64,000 nucleotides of DNA from Aquabacterium sp. (GTDB lineage Bacteria > Pseudomonadota > Gammaproteobacteria > Burkholderiales > Burkholderiaceae_C). A program made the position numbers and the translations under genes. Location: contig JAURXM010000076.1 of assembly GCA_030654395.1 (NCBI GenBank), positions 1 through 64,000 on the forward strand. Reading direction: 5' to 3'. Below are positions 20,500-29,177 of this stretch, one piece after another (the first letter of the stretch is position 1; each line of letters opens with the position of its first letter). Below the pieces are notes generated by a model. The model worked only from the letters and a program-made list of their open reading frames with translations, ran no database searches and was not told the origin of the DNA.

Positions 20500-21262
20500 G
20501 GCGCGCGGCTCCTTGCGGGTTCTTGTGCTGGGGGGCACCCTTGATGCCAGCCGCTTGGCGCAAGCGTTGGCGCAGGCTGGGGTGGACGGCATATTTTCTT
20601 ATGCAGGCCGCACCAGCGCTCCAATAGCCCAGCCGCTGCCCACCCGCGTGGGCGGCTTTGGCGGCGTGGCTGGTTTGCAGACCTTTTTGCAGACTGAGCG
20701 CATCACCCATGTGGTGGACGCCACCCACCCGTTTGCCGCGCAAATGAGCAGCAACGCAGTGCTGGCATGTGCTGGTGCGGGCGTGCCCCTGCTGGCGCTG
20801 GAGCGGCCCGCGTGGCAGGCTCAGTCTGGTGATGTGTGGCACCACGTGCCCGATATAGCCGCTGCGGTGCAGGCCCTGCCCACCGAGCCTGCCCGGGTGT
20901 TTTTGGCCATTGGTCGCCAGCAGGTGGCGCCGTTTTTGGCTTGCGCGCAGCATTGGTACCTGTTGCGCTTGGTCGATCCGGTGGTCGATTCGATTTTGGA
21001 TTTGCCCGCCGAGCGCGGCCATGTGGTGCTGGACCGGGGACCGTTCACCGTGGAGAGCGACCGGGCCTTGCTGCAAGCCCATGGCATCACCCACATTGCC
21101 TCGAAAAACTCGGGCGGCGCGGGCGCGCAGGCCAAGCTGCTGGCCGCCCGCGAGTTGGGCTTGCCGGTGATTCTGATCGACCGGCCCTTCATCCCCATAC
21201 GCCATAGGGTTCACAGCGTAAATGATGCCCTGCGCTGGCTGGGCTTGGTAGGTAGCTATTAA
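20498..21262 (+). CDS. cobK: Precorrin-6A reductase
   Basis: RVLVLGGTLDASRLAQALA, VVDATHPFAAQMSSNA, FLAIGRQQVAPF, ASKNSGGAGAQAKLLAARELGLPVILIDRP. Confidence 0.93.
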   Translation: MARGSLRVLVLGGTLDASRLAQALAQAGVDGIFSYAGRTSAPIAQPLPTRVGGFGGVAGLQTFLQTERITHVVDATHPFAAQMSSNAVLACAGAGVPLLALERPAWQAQSGDVWHHVPDIAAAVQALPTEPARVFLAIGRQQVAPFLACAQHWYLLRLVDPVVDSILDLPAERGHVVLDRGPFTVESDRALLQAHGITHIASKNSGGAGAQAKLLAARELGLPVILIDRPFIPIRHRVHSVNDALRWLGLVGSY

Positions 21263-21280
21263 ATTCATAGCGCTGAGCGC
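21256..21280 (-). repeat. Palindromic dispersed repeat core, copy at cobK/cobJ junction
   Basis: CTAT-N7-ATAG-N6-GCGC on plus strand, i.e. same architecture on minus strand. Confidence 0.75.
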
Positions 21281-22014
21281 GGTGTATAGACGAAGCGGCC
21301 CACACGGCGGGTAGCGCTGTTGCCTACGATAACCACAGTGCGCATATCGGCCATCTCGGGGGTCGCCTCTGCCAGGCAGACGGTCAGCAACTTTTCTTCC
21401 GCCGTACTCACGGCACGGGCAAAGGTGATGAGCCGGTCTGGGCCGCAGGTCTCGCGCAATACCTCCAGCACGCGGCCAAAGGTGTGGGGGCGGCTGGCCG
21501 AGCGGGGGTTGTAGAACGCCATCGCAAAGTCGGCCCCGGCCGCGGCGCGCACGCGTGCTTCGATCAACGCGGCGGGCTTGAGGTTGTCGCTCAGGTTGAT
21601 GGCGCAGAAGTCATGGCCCAAGGGCGCACCGGCGCGTGCCGCCGCCGCCAGCATGGCGGTGATGCCGGGCAGAACGCGAATGTCCAGTGCCTGCCAGTCC
21701 GGGCGGCCCACCAAAGCTTCAAATACCGCAGAGGCCATGGCAAACACACCAGGGTCGCCGGAGGACACGATGACCACTTGCTTGCCGCTAGAGGCCATTT
21801 GCAGCGCCGCGCGGGCGCGGTCCATCTCGACCCGGTTGTCAGACGCATGCAGCGTGAGACCGGGGCGCGGTGCGATGCGGGCCACGTAGGGGATGTAACC
21901 CACGATGTCGGTGGCGGCGTCAATGGCAGAAGTCACTTCGGGCGTTACCAGTTGCGGATCGCCGGGCCCTAGCCCGGCAATGCAGAGCCAGCCCTGCACA
22001 CTATCCGGGTTCAT
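21265..22014 (-). CDS. cobJ: Precorrin-3B C17-methyltransferase
   Basis: LCIAGLGPGDPQLVTPEVTSAIDAATDIVGYIPYVARI, VSSGDPGVFAMASAVFEAL, GHDFCAINLSDNLKP; start reassigned to 22014. Confidence 0.95.
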   Translation of the reverse strand: MNPDSVQGWLCIAGLGPGDPQLVTPEVTSAIDAATDIVGYIPYVARIAPRPGLTLHASDNRVEMDRARAALQMASSGKQVVIVSSGDPGVFAMASAVFEALVGRPDWQALDIRVLPGITAMLAAAARAGAPLGHDFCAINLSDNLKPAALIEARVRAAAGADFAMAFYNPRSASRPHTFGRVLEVLRETCGPDRLITFARAVSTAEEKLLTVCLAEATPEMADMRTVVIVGNSATRRVGRFVYTPRSAL

Positions 22015-22742
22015 TCCAGCACCTCGGGGCGGCGGCCGCTGCCGTGCACCAGCACGATGGCGAAGTAGGGGCAATCGCTGCCATCTACTTCAGCCAGCTT
22101 CATGACCCGCTGGCCGGGCATGGTGCCGCGCTCAATGAGCCAGGCCTGCTCCAATCGGCCGGAGCGGGCCAGTGCGCTGCGCACGCGGGGCAGGTTGCGG
22201 CCAGTTTTCATGACAACCAGTGCGTCGGCGGTGTGCATATGGCGCACCAACTCGTCTTCGGGCAGGGTGCCCATGAGCACGGTCATCACATCGTCGCCCC
22301 AGGTAATGGGCACGCCAGTCGCAGACCAGCAGCCCACCATGCCGGGGATGCCGGGAATCACGTCCACCGTGGCGCGGCCTTGCAGCCGGGTGTAGAGATG
22401 CATGAACGAGCCATAGAAAAACGGGTCGCCCTCACACAACACCAGAACATCTTCGGTCTGGGCGAGTTCGGCCAAGCGCTTGGCCCAGTCGTCGTAAAAC
22501 GTGGCCAGGCAGTGGATGTATTCGGGGCTGTCAAACGGTAGCTCGGTGGTGACCGGGTATTCCATGGGGTACTCGACCACACCGGGGGTCAGCATGCCTT
22601 CCACAATGCGGCGGGCCTGGCCGGGGCGGCCTTTTTTGCGGAAGTAGGCTACGTGGCTGGCGCTACGGATGGCGCGGTCGGAGCGCACGCTCATCAAGTC
22701 GGGGTCGCCGGGGCCTAAACCGGCGCAGAGGATGCGGCCCAT
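22011..22742 (-). CDS. cobI: Precorrin-2 C20-methyltransferase
   Basis: MGRILCAGLGPGDPDLMSVRSDRAIR, VLCEGDPFFYGSFMHLYTRL, VIPGIPGMVGCWSATGVPITWGDD. Confidence 0.95.
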   Translation of the reverse strand: MGRILCAGLGPGDPDLMSVRSDRAIRSASHVAYFRKKGRPGQARRIVEGMLTPGVVEYPMEYPVTTELPFDSPEYIHCLATFYDDWAKRLAELAQTEDVLVLCEGDPFFYGSFMHLYTRLQGRATVDVIPGIPGMVGCWSATGVPITWGDDVMTVLMGTLPEDELVRHMHTADALVVMKTGRNLPRVRSALARSGRLEQAWLIERGTMPGQRVMKLAEVDGSDCPYFAIVLVHGSGRRPEVLE

Positions 22743-23374
22743 CAGATTTCCCTCCGACTGGCGAGTGCGTTTACGGCTGCCACGGTGATGGCGCTTCCAC
22801 CCAGGCGGCCCAGCACCACCATGGCGGGTACGGGCATGTCGGCCATCAGGGCGGCTTTGGATTCGGCAGCGCCCACAAAGCCCACGGGGCAGCCGATGAT
22901 GGCTGCAGGGCGTGGGCAGGCGGGGTCTTGCAGCATGTTGAGCAGGTGAAACAGCGCGGTGGGCGCATTGCCGATGGCGACTACGGCACCGGCCAAATGG
23001 GGGCGCCAGAGTTCCAGCGCAGCCGCGCTGCGGGTGGTGCCCATGCGCTCTGCCAGATCGCGCACGCTGGGGTCTTGCAGGGTGCAGATGATGGCGTTGT
23101 CGGCTGGCAGGCGGGTGCGGGTGATGCCTTCACTCACCATGCGCACATCGCACAAGATAGGGGCACCGGCCTCCAGCGCAGTGCGGGTAGCGTCAGCCAT
23201 GCCGTCGGTAAAGCGCACATGGGCCTCCAGCCCGACCATGCCGGTGGCGTGGACCATGCGGACGACGGCCAGCTCTTCAGCGGCGCTGAAGCGGCTTAGG
23301 TCGGCTTCAGCACGGATGATGGCAAAAGACTGTCGGTAGATGGCATCGCCATCGGTCTCATAGGTGTGGCGCAT
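22742..23374 (-). CDS. cobH: Precorrin-8X methylmutase
   Basis: SFAIIRAEADLSRFSAAEELAVVRMVHATGM, AAIIGCPVGFVGAAESKAAL. Confidence 0.95.
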   Translation of the reverse strand: MRHTYETDGDAIYRQSFAIIRAEADLSRFSAAEELAVVRMVHATGMVGLEAHVRFTDGMADATRTALEAGAPILCDVRMVSEGITRTRLPADNAIICTLQDPSVRDLAERMGTTRSAAALELWRPHLAGAVVAIGNAPTALFHLLNMLQDPACPRPAAIIGCPVGFVGAAESKAALMADMPVPAMVVLGRLGGSAITVAAVNALASRREI

Positions 23375-24548
23375 GCGCTAGCTGTTTTAAATGGGCGGCG
23401 ATAGCCGCTGGATTCAGATCGCGCGCATCCGGTGGGGATGCGGCGGTGCCGTGTTGTATCAGATCAAACCCTGCGGACGTGGCCACCAGCGTGAGGGCTT
23501 TGTGCGGGTGCGCGCAGCCTTTGCTGCAGCCCGATACATGCAATGTGTGACTTGGCGGAACCAACGGCGCCAACGCCTGGGCTAGCGCCCGCGTGGGTGC
23601 AGCAGCCTGAGTGCAGCCAGGCGCACCGGTGCAGGCGCTGACGCGCAGACGTACATCGTTGGCGTGGGTGATGAGTGTGGGCCGTGCGGGCACCCTCTGG
23701 GCGCCTTCCACCAGCACACTGCGCCACGGAGTGAGGCGTAAAGGGCTTAGGGCGGACAGTGTGCGCAGTGTGTCCACAGACATCTGGCCGAATTCGAAGC
23801 CCACCACGCAGCCTTGCGGCACCAGGCCCCAGGGTGGGCAGGCCGCATGCGCGGCGGGTACCGGGGTGCTTGCCAGATGGGCGGGCACGGGCGTGTGGGC
23901 GACCAAGGCTGCCATGCGGCCACGCCCGAATGATGCGCCGCCTGCCGTGATAAACCAGTGCGCCAGTTCCGTGGCCCGCGCGATAGCGCACTCTGCGGAA
24001 GCGACCACGCCGCGAGTGCTGCCGTTGGCATAGACCAAAAAACCCTGAGCGTGGCGCTCCAATCGGATGTCGGCCGAGCAGTCGCGCAGCACCGGGGTAG
24101 GGCCACAGTCCAGCGCAAAGCCGAATTTAGCGGGGAGTTGGGGGGCGGTTGGCTGCGCCAAGGCCTCTGTGAGTACCTGCGCAAGTGCCTGTGTGCCGTC
24201 GCCAGCCTCCCAAAATGGCGACACGAGGAGGTTTCGGCGCGATTCGGCGTTGATATCGGTGTCAATCAAGCCCAGGGCTTGCAGACCTGCCAGCAGGGCA
24301 GGGTAGTCTGCATCGGCAATGCCGCGCAGTTGCAAGTTCGCACGGCTGGTCAGGTCGAGCAGGGGCTGGGCGTAGCGCGCAGCCAAATCAGCAATGCCCT
24401 GGCCTTGCGCCTGGGTCAAACGCCCCAGTGGCGCTCGGATGCGCAGCACCAGCCCATCCCCAGAGGGCATGGGGCGCAGTGCACCGGGGCACCAGCCTTG
24501 GATGTGCGCAGCGTGGGTAGCCTTGGTAGCGTCGGGGTGGGCGGGCAT
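23358..24548 (-). CDS. cobG: Precorrin-3B synthase CobG (nitrite/sulfite reductase ferredoxin-like)
   Basis: TSRANLQLRGIADADYPALLAGL, CTGAPGCTQAAAPTRALAQALAP, LHVSGCSKGCAHPHKALTLV. Confidence 0.9.
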   Translation of the reverse strand: MPAHPDATKATHAAHIQGWCPGALRPMPSGDGLVLRIRAPLGRLTQAQGQGIADLAARYAQPLLDLTSRANLQLRGIADADYPALLAGLQALGLIDTDINAESRRNLLVSPFWEAGDGTQALAQVLTEALAQPTAPQLPAKFGFALDCGPTPVLRDCSADIRLERHAQGFLVYANGSTRGVVASAECAIARATELAHWFITAGGASFGRGRMAALVAHTPVPAHLASTPVPAAHAACPPWGLVPQGCVVGFEFGQMSVDTLRTLSALSPLRLTPWRSVLVEGAQRVPARPTLITHANDVRLRVSACTGAPGCTQAAAPTRALAQALAPLVPPSHTLHVSGCSKGCAHPHKALTLVATSAGFDLIQHGTAASPPDARDLNPAAIAAHLKQLAHAPHL

Positions 24549-24725
24549 GGTTGGCAAGGGAATCACATTCCTGGTCTAAGGATTTACAAGGATGAAACCC
24601 AGGGTTTGCAAAGCCTGCAAGTATCGCATCCATCGCCCGGTGAAAAGCCCATGCGCTGCGCCCGCAAGCTGAACGCCCGCTTGGCGCACGTATGATGGGC
24701 CGCCTCGTGATCGGCCCAATTTTCC

Positions 24726-25481
24726 ATGACTGAACGTTTTTCTTTTTCTGCCCAAGGCTTTGTTTGCATCGTCGGTGCCGGTCCGGGTCCGCTGGACCTG
24801 ATGACCCTGCGCGCGCTGGACCGGCTGCGCCGCGCCGATGTGGTGGTGCACGACCGCCTGGTCAGCACAGAAGTGCTGGACCAGATTCCACCCCAAGCCC
24901 AGCGCGTCTATGTGGGCAAGGCCTTGGGCGACCACGCGGTGCCGCAAGAGGGTATTCACGCATTACTGGTCGCACATGCCCGGCGCGGCAGCCGCGTGGT
25001 GCGCCTCAAAGGGGGTGACCCCTATGTGTTTGGTCGCGGCGGGGAAGAGGTGCAGGCCTTGCAGGCCGAAGGCATTGCTTTTGAGGTGGTGCCGGGTGTG
25101 ACAGCGGCCAGCGGTTGTTCGGCGGCGGCGGGCATTCCATTGACGCACCGCGATCTTGCGGGTAGTTGTGTGTTTTTGCCCGGCCATTTGGCGCAAGACG
25201 ATGCCACCCACGACTGGCGGGCTCTGGCCCGGCCCGGACAGACGCGGGTTTTCTACATGGGTGTGCAGCGCCTGGCGCAGATTGCACAGCAGCTGTTCAG
25301 CCATGGCTTGGCACCGGACACGCCAGCCGCTATCGTGCGCGACGGCACACGCCCTACGCAAACGGTAATCGCATGCAGTCTGCGGCGCTTGGTAGAAATG
25401 GCCCCAGCCTATGGCCCCCAACCCGGTTTGTTGATTATTGGAGAGACGGTGCGTATGAGCCCCCACTACCATGCCGATTGA
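24726..25481 (+). CDS. cobA: Uroporphyrinogen-III C-methyltransferase
   Basis: VGAGPGPLDLMTLRALDRLRRADVVVHDRLV, RLKGGDPYVFGRGGEEVQALQAEGI, VTAASGCSAAAGIPLTHRD. Confidence 0.95.
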   Translation: MTERFSFSAQGFVCIVGAGPGPLDLMTLRALDRLRRADVVVHDRLVSTEVLDQIPPQAQRVYVGKALGDHAVPQEGIHALLVAHARRGSRVVRLKGGDPYVFGRGGEEVQALQAEGIAFEVVPGVTAASGCSAAAGIPLTHRDLAGSCVFLPGHLAQDDATHDWRALARPGQTRVFYMGVQRLAQIAQQLFSHGLAPDTPAAIVRDGTRPTQTVIACSLRRLVEMAPAYGPQPGLLIIGETVRMSPHYHAD

Positions 25482-26202
25482 CGCGCCGATTGTCACCCTG
25501 ACCCAGGTCAAGGCTCAGGCCTTCACGCAAGCCGAGGTTGATGCGGTGTACCGCGCCATTTTCGAGCGACGCGACATGCGGCACTTTGCGGGTGGCAGCG
25601 TGGCGCCTGAGGTGATGCGCCGCCTGCTGACCGCCGCGCACCACGCGCCCAGTGTGGGTTTTATGCAGCCCTGGCGCTTTGTGCGGGTGGCATCCAGCGT
25701 TTTGCGCACCCAATTGCAGGCAATAGTGGAGCAGGAGCGGGTGCAAACCGCCCGAGCCCTTGGCCAGCGCGAAGACGAATTCATGCGGCTCAAGGTCGAA
25801 GGCCTGCAAGATGCCGCCGAAGTCTGGGTGGTAGCGCTGGCCGACGGGCGCGAAAAACATATTTTTGGGCGGCGCACCCTGCCGCAAATGGACCTGGCCT
25901 CGGCCGCCTGTGCCATTCAAAACCTGTGGCTGGCCGCACGCGCCGAAGGGCTTGGCATGGGCTGGGTCTCGCTGTTCGACCCCGCTGCGGTGGCCGCCTT
26001 GTTGCAACTGCCCGCCGGGGCCGACCCGATTGCTTTGCTGTGCATAGGACCGGTGCACGGGTTTTATGAAGAACCCATGCTGCAACAAGAGCGCTGGGCC
26101 AAGCGTTGCCCGCTGGATGAACTCCTGTTTGAAGACGCTTGGGGCCAACCCTTAAAATCATTTATTCATCAGGCCACTGGGGCCAAGGTACACACGAAAT
26201 GA
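25471..26202 (+). CDS. BluB-like 5,6-dimethylbenzimidazole synthase paralog 1 (nitroreductase fold)
   Basis: [47 protein letters not shown]; overlaps cobA 3' end. Confidence 0.85.
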   Translation: MPIDAPIVTLTQVKAQAFTQAEVDAVYRAIFERRDMRHFAGGSVAPEVMRRLLTAAHHAPSVGFMQPWRFVRVASSVLRTQLQAIVEQERVQTARALGQREDEFMRLKVEGLQDAAEVWVVALADGREKHIFGRRTLPQMDLASAACAIQNLWLAARAEGLGMGWVSLFDPAAVAALLQLPAGADPIALLCIGPVHGFYEEPMLQQERWAKRCPLDELLFEDAWGQPLKSFIHQATGAKVHTK

Positions 26203-27067
26203 CAATGGCCACCGAAACCCCGACTTCATCTCCTGTCGCCGTCAGTCAACCCATGACGTTCCATGCCCCGCACAAATCGCCCGCTGCCCCGAAGATTGTG
26301 GCTATTGTCCCCAGTCGGGGCACTTTGACACTGGCGTCGAGGCTGGCAAGCTGATGGGTGTGGAGGCCGTGCGTGATGCCGCTTTCGTCGCCCACGCCGC
26401 TGGCGCCACCCGCTTCTGCATGGGTGCCGCCTGGCGCGCCCCCAAAGACCGCGATGTGGAGGCGGTCAAGGCCACGGGCCTGGAGTCCTGCGCCACGCTG
26501 GGTATGCTGGGCGAAGTCCATGCCGAAGCCTTGCGTGATGCCGGGCTGGACTATGACAACCACAACCTGGACAGCCCACCCGATTTTTATGGAGACGTCA
26601 TTACCACCCGCGACTACCAGGACCGCCTTGACACCCTGACCCGTGTTCGCAATGCCGGTGTGAGTGTGTGCTGCGGCGGCATTGTCGGCTTGGGTGAATC
26701 GCGCCTGCAGCGCGCCGACTTGTTCGCCGAGCTAACTAACCTGGCGTCGTATCCTGAATCCGTGCCGATTAACCATTTGACCAAGGTCGAGGGCATACCC
26801 CTGGCCAACCAGGCCGACCTGTACCCGCTGGAATTTGTGCGCACCATTGCCCTGGCTCGCATCACCATGCCCCTGACCCGTGTGTGCCTTTCCGCCGGGC
26901 GCCAGAGTATTGGCGACGAGGTGCAGGCCCTGTGTTTTGTGGGCGGTGCCAATTCCATCTTCTACGGAGACAAGCTGCTCACCACGGCCAACCCCAAAGG
27001 CAATACCGATATGGACTTTTTGGACCGTCTGGACCTTAAAGCCGGCCACCCCATGTCCCGCGATTGA
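26199..27067 (+). pseudogene. bioB: Biotin synthase with internal deletion/frameshift near the N terminus
   Basis: [26 protein letters not shown] (frame from 26199) is out of frame with [29 protein letters not shown]... (frame of ORF 26354-27067); no in-frame ATG for the latter upstream of the CPEDCGYC cluster. Confidence 0.75.
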
Positions 27068-27084
27068 ACCGCGACTAAAGGGGA

Positions 27085-28134
27085 ATGATGGAACTCGCTG
27101 TGGCTTTGCTCGTCGCCTTAGGTATTGACCGATGGTTGGGCGAGCCGCGCGAGAGCCTGCACCCTGTGGTGTGGATGGGCAATTACCTGGTCTGCGTCGG
27201 AGCCTGGGTGCAACGTCATACCCAACAAGCGACATCTAAGGACCCGGATTACAAGTCTTTTTGGCTCGCAGCCATTGCTTGGTGTGCGGGAGCGGCTTTG
27301 GTTTTAATAGGAGCCTGGCGCTTGGAGTACGCCGTGCTCTGGGTCTGTGATGGGTTGCTTTTCAACGTTGGGGGCGGTATCGTTCCGGCCTGGGATTCAC
27401 CGCTGATGCACTCGCTGCTGGCGGGTCTGTTGTTGGGCCTGCTGCTCAAACCTTTGCTGGCCTGGGCCCTGTTGCGCAGCTCAGTGCAAGAGATCGAAAG
27501 CGCACTGGATGTGTCACTGGACGCTGGGCGTGAGCGCTTGCGTTGGCTGGTCAGCCGCGACGTGAATCAGCTCAGCGAAGCCCAAGTGCGCGAAAGCGCC
27601 ATTGAAACATTGGCCGAGAACCTGAACGACTCGGTCATCGCGCCCCTGTTCTGGTTTGTGCTACTGGGGCTGCCGGGTGCGGCCTTCTACCGCTTTGCCA
27701 ATACGGCGGACGCCATGTGGGGCTACCGCGGCGTCTCCCAAGGCCACAATTGGGAGTGGGCTGGCAAGTGGGCGGCGCGCTCCGACGATGTATTGAGTTG
27801 GATACCCGCGCGCCTGACGGCCTTGCTGTTGTGGGCGGCATCTGTGATGACCCCTGGGCGGGGCCCTGTAGCGTGGGGTCGCCTGCCCGCGCAGGCCCGC
27901 CGCACAACCTCACCCAACAGCGGCTGGCCCATGGCCGCCATGGCGCTGGCACTGCGCGTGTGCCTGCACAAGCCGGGTGTCTATGCCCTTAACGAAGGCG
28001 CAAGGGCGCCGGTGGCTGCGGATACCGCATTGGCCGTGCATTTGGCATCAAAAGCACTGCTAGCGCTCATATACCTTGCGCTGGCAACTATAGTTTTGAT
28101 AGTCATTTTGGCAAAGCAGGGAGGAGCGCCATGA
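27085..28134 (+). CDS. cbiB: Adenosylcobinamide-phosphate synthase (CbiB/CobD)
   Basis: LALGIDRWLGEPRESLHPVVWMGNYL, ETLAENLNDSVIAPLFWFVLLGLPGAAFYRFANTADAMWGYR. Confidence 0.95.
   Translation: MMELAVALLVALGIDRWLGEPRESLHPVVWMGNYLVCVGAWVQRHTQQATSKDPDYKSFWLAAIAWCAGAALVLIGAWRLEYAVLWVCDGLLFNVGGGIVPAWDSPLMHSLLAGLLLGLLLKPLLAWALLRSSVQEIESALDVSLDAGRERLRWLVSRDVNQLSEAQVRESAIETLAENLNDSVIAPLFWFVLLGLPGAAFYRFANTADAMWGYRGVSQGHNWEWAGKWAARSDDVLSWIPARLTALLLWAASVMTPGRGPVAWGRLPAQARRTTSPNSGWPMAAMALALRVCLHKPGVYALNEGARAPVAADTALAVHLASKALLALIYLALATIVLIVILAKQGGAP
28078..28102 (+). repeat. Palindromic dispersed repeat core, copy in cbiB 3' end
   Basis: GCGCTGGCAACTATAGTTTTGATAG = GCGC-N6-CTAT-N7-ATAG. Confidence 0.75.
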
Positions 28135-29177
28135 CAGTCCACGGTGGGCCGGACGCGCACGGTGTGTCGCGCTATGACTTTTCGACCAACAGCAACGCCT
28201 GCGGGCCGTGCCCGCAAGTGCTAGCGGCGCTGCAGGCTTGCGACGCCCACCATTACCCTGACCCGGCCTACACCGTGCTGCGCCAGCAACTGGCCGATTT
28301 TCATGACGTAGACACCTCGCGTGTGCTGTTGGCTGGCAGTGCCAGCGAGTTCATTTACCGCATCACCGCCTGGGTGGCCCATCAAGGTGCTGCGGTCGGG
28401 CGCAAGCGCGGCGCTGCTTTGCTCAAAACCGTGCGTGTGCCGCCGCATGCCTATGGCGACTACGCACAGGCGGCCCAGGCTTGGGGCTTGGCGGTTGTCA
28501 CCGAAGGGGAAGGAATTGTGGGCTTGCAGTGGCATGCCGATCCCAGCAGCCCGCTGGGTCAGTCGGCGCCGTGCGAACGGGACACTGCGTGCGATGTGCT
28601 TGACTCCGCGCTGAACGTGCTGGACTGTGCCTATGCCCCTTTGCGCCTGAGCGGCACCTCTGCGTGGGGGGATGCAGAGTGCCACATGGTGTGGCAACTG
28701 TGGACGCCCAACAAGGCGCTGGGTTTGACCGGTGTGCGCGGTGCGTATGCCATTGCCCCGGTGAACGCAGAGTTTGCCGTGCAAGCACTCAACAGTTTGT
28801 GCCCCTCCTGGCCCGTGGGTGCACATGGCGTAGCTATGCTGCAAAGCTGGGTGCAGGCCGAGGTGCAAACCTGGCTGTCGCAAAGCCACATCACTTTGCG
28901 CAATTGGAAGGCGCGGCAAATCAGTGTGCTCGAAGGTTTGGGTTGGCGCTGTCTGCCCAGCGATGCCAATTTTTACTGCGCCAATCCCTTTCCAAATGAC
29001 CACGATCAAGACAACGCAAACCTGCAGGCCGCGCTGCAGGCTTTGCGTTGCCAGGGTATCAAGCTGCGCGACGCACAGTCCTTCGATCTGCCCGGCCATG
29101 TGCGCGTGAGCGTGCAGCCGCCCGTGGCACAAGACGCGCTGGCACGGGCCTGGACCCAATTCAATGAAACCCTATGA
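28131..29177 (+). CDS. cobC: Threonine-phosphate decarboxylase-like aminotransferase (CobC)
   Basis: YDFSTNSNACGPCPQVLAALQACDAHHYPDPAYTVLRQQLA, NKALGLTGVRGAYAIA; PLP aminotransferase fold I. Confidence 0.92.
   Translation: MTVHGGPDAHGVSRYDFSTNSNACGPCPQVLAALQACDAHHYPDPAYTVLRQQLADFHDVDTSRVLLAGSASEFIYRITAWVAHQGAAVGRKRGAALLKTVRVPPHAYGDYAQAAQAWGLAVVTEGEGIVGLQWHADPSSPLGQSAPCERDTACDVLDSALNVLDCAYAPLRLSGTSAWGDAECHMVWQLWTPNKALGLTGVRGAYAIAPVNAEFAVQALNSLCPSWPVGAHGVAMLQSWVQAEVQTWLSQSHITLRNWKARQISVLEGLGWRCLPSDANFYCANPFPNDHDQDNANLQAALQALRCQGIKLRDAQSFDLPGHVRVSVQPPVAQDALARAWTQFNETL

Noticed and set aside
20024-21262. 412-aa version of the cobK ORF
   Set aside because: The first ~158 codons are antisense to cobL and low-complexity; CobK homology starts at 20498.
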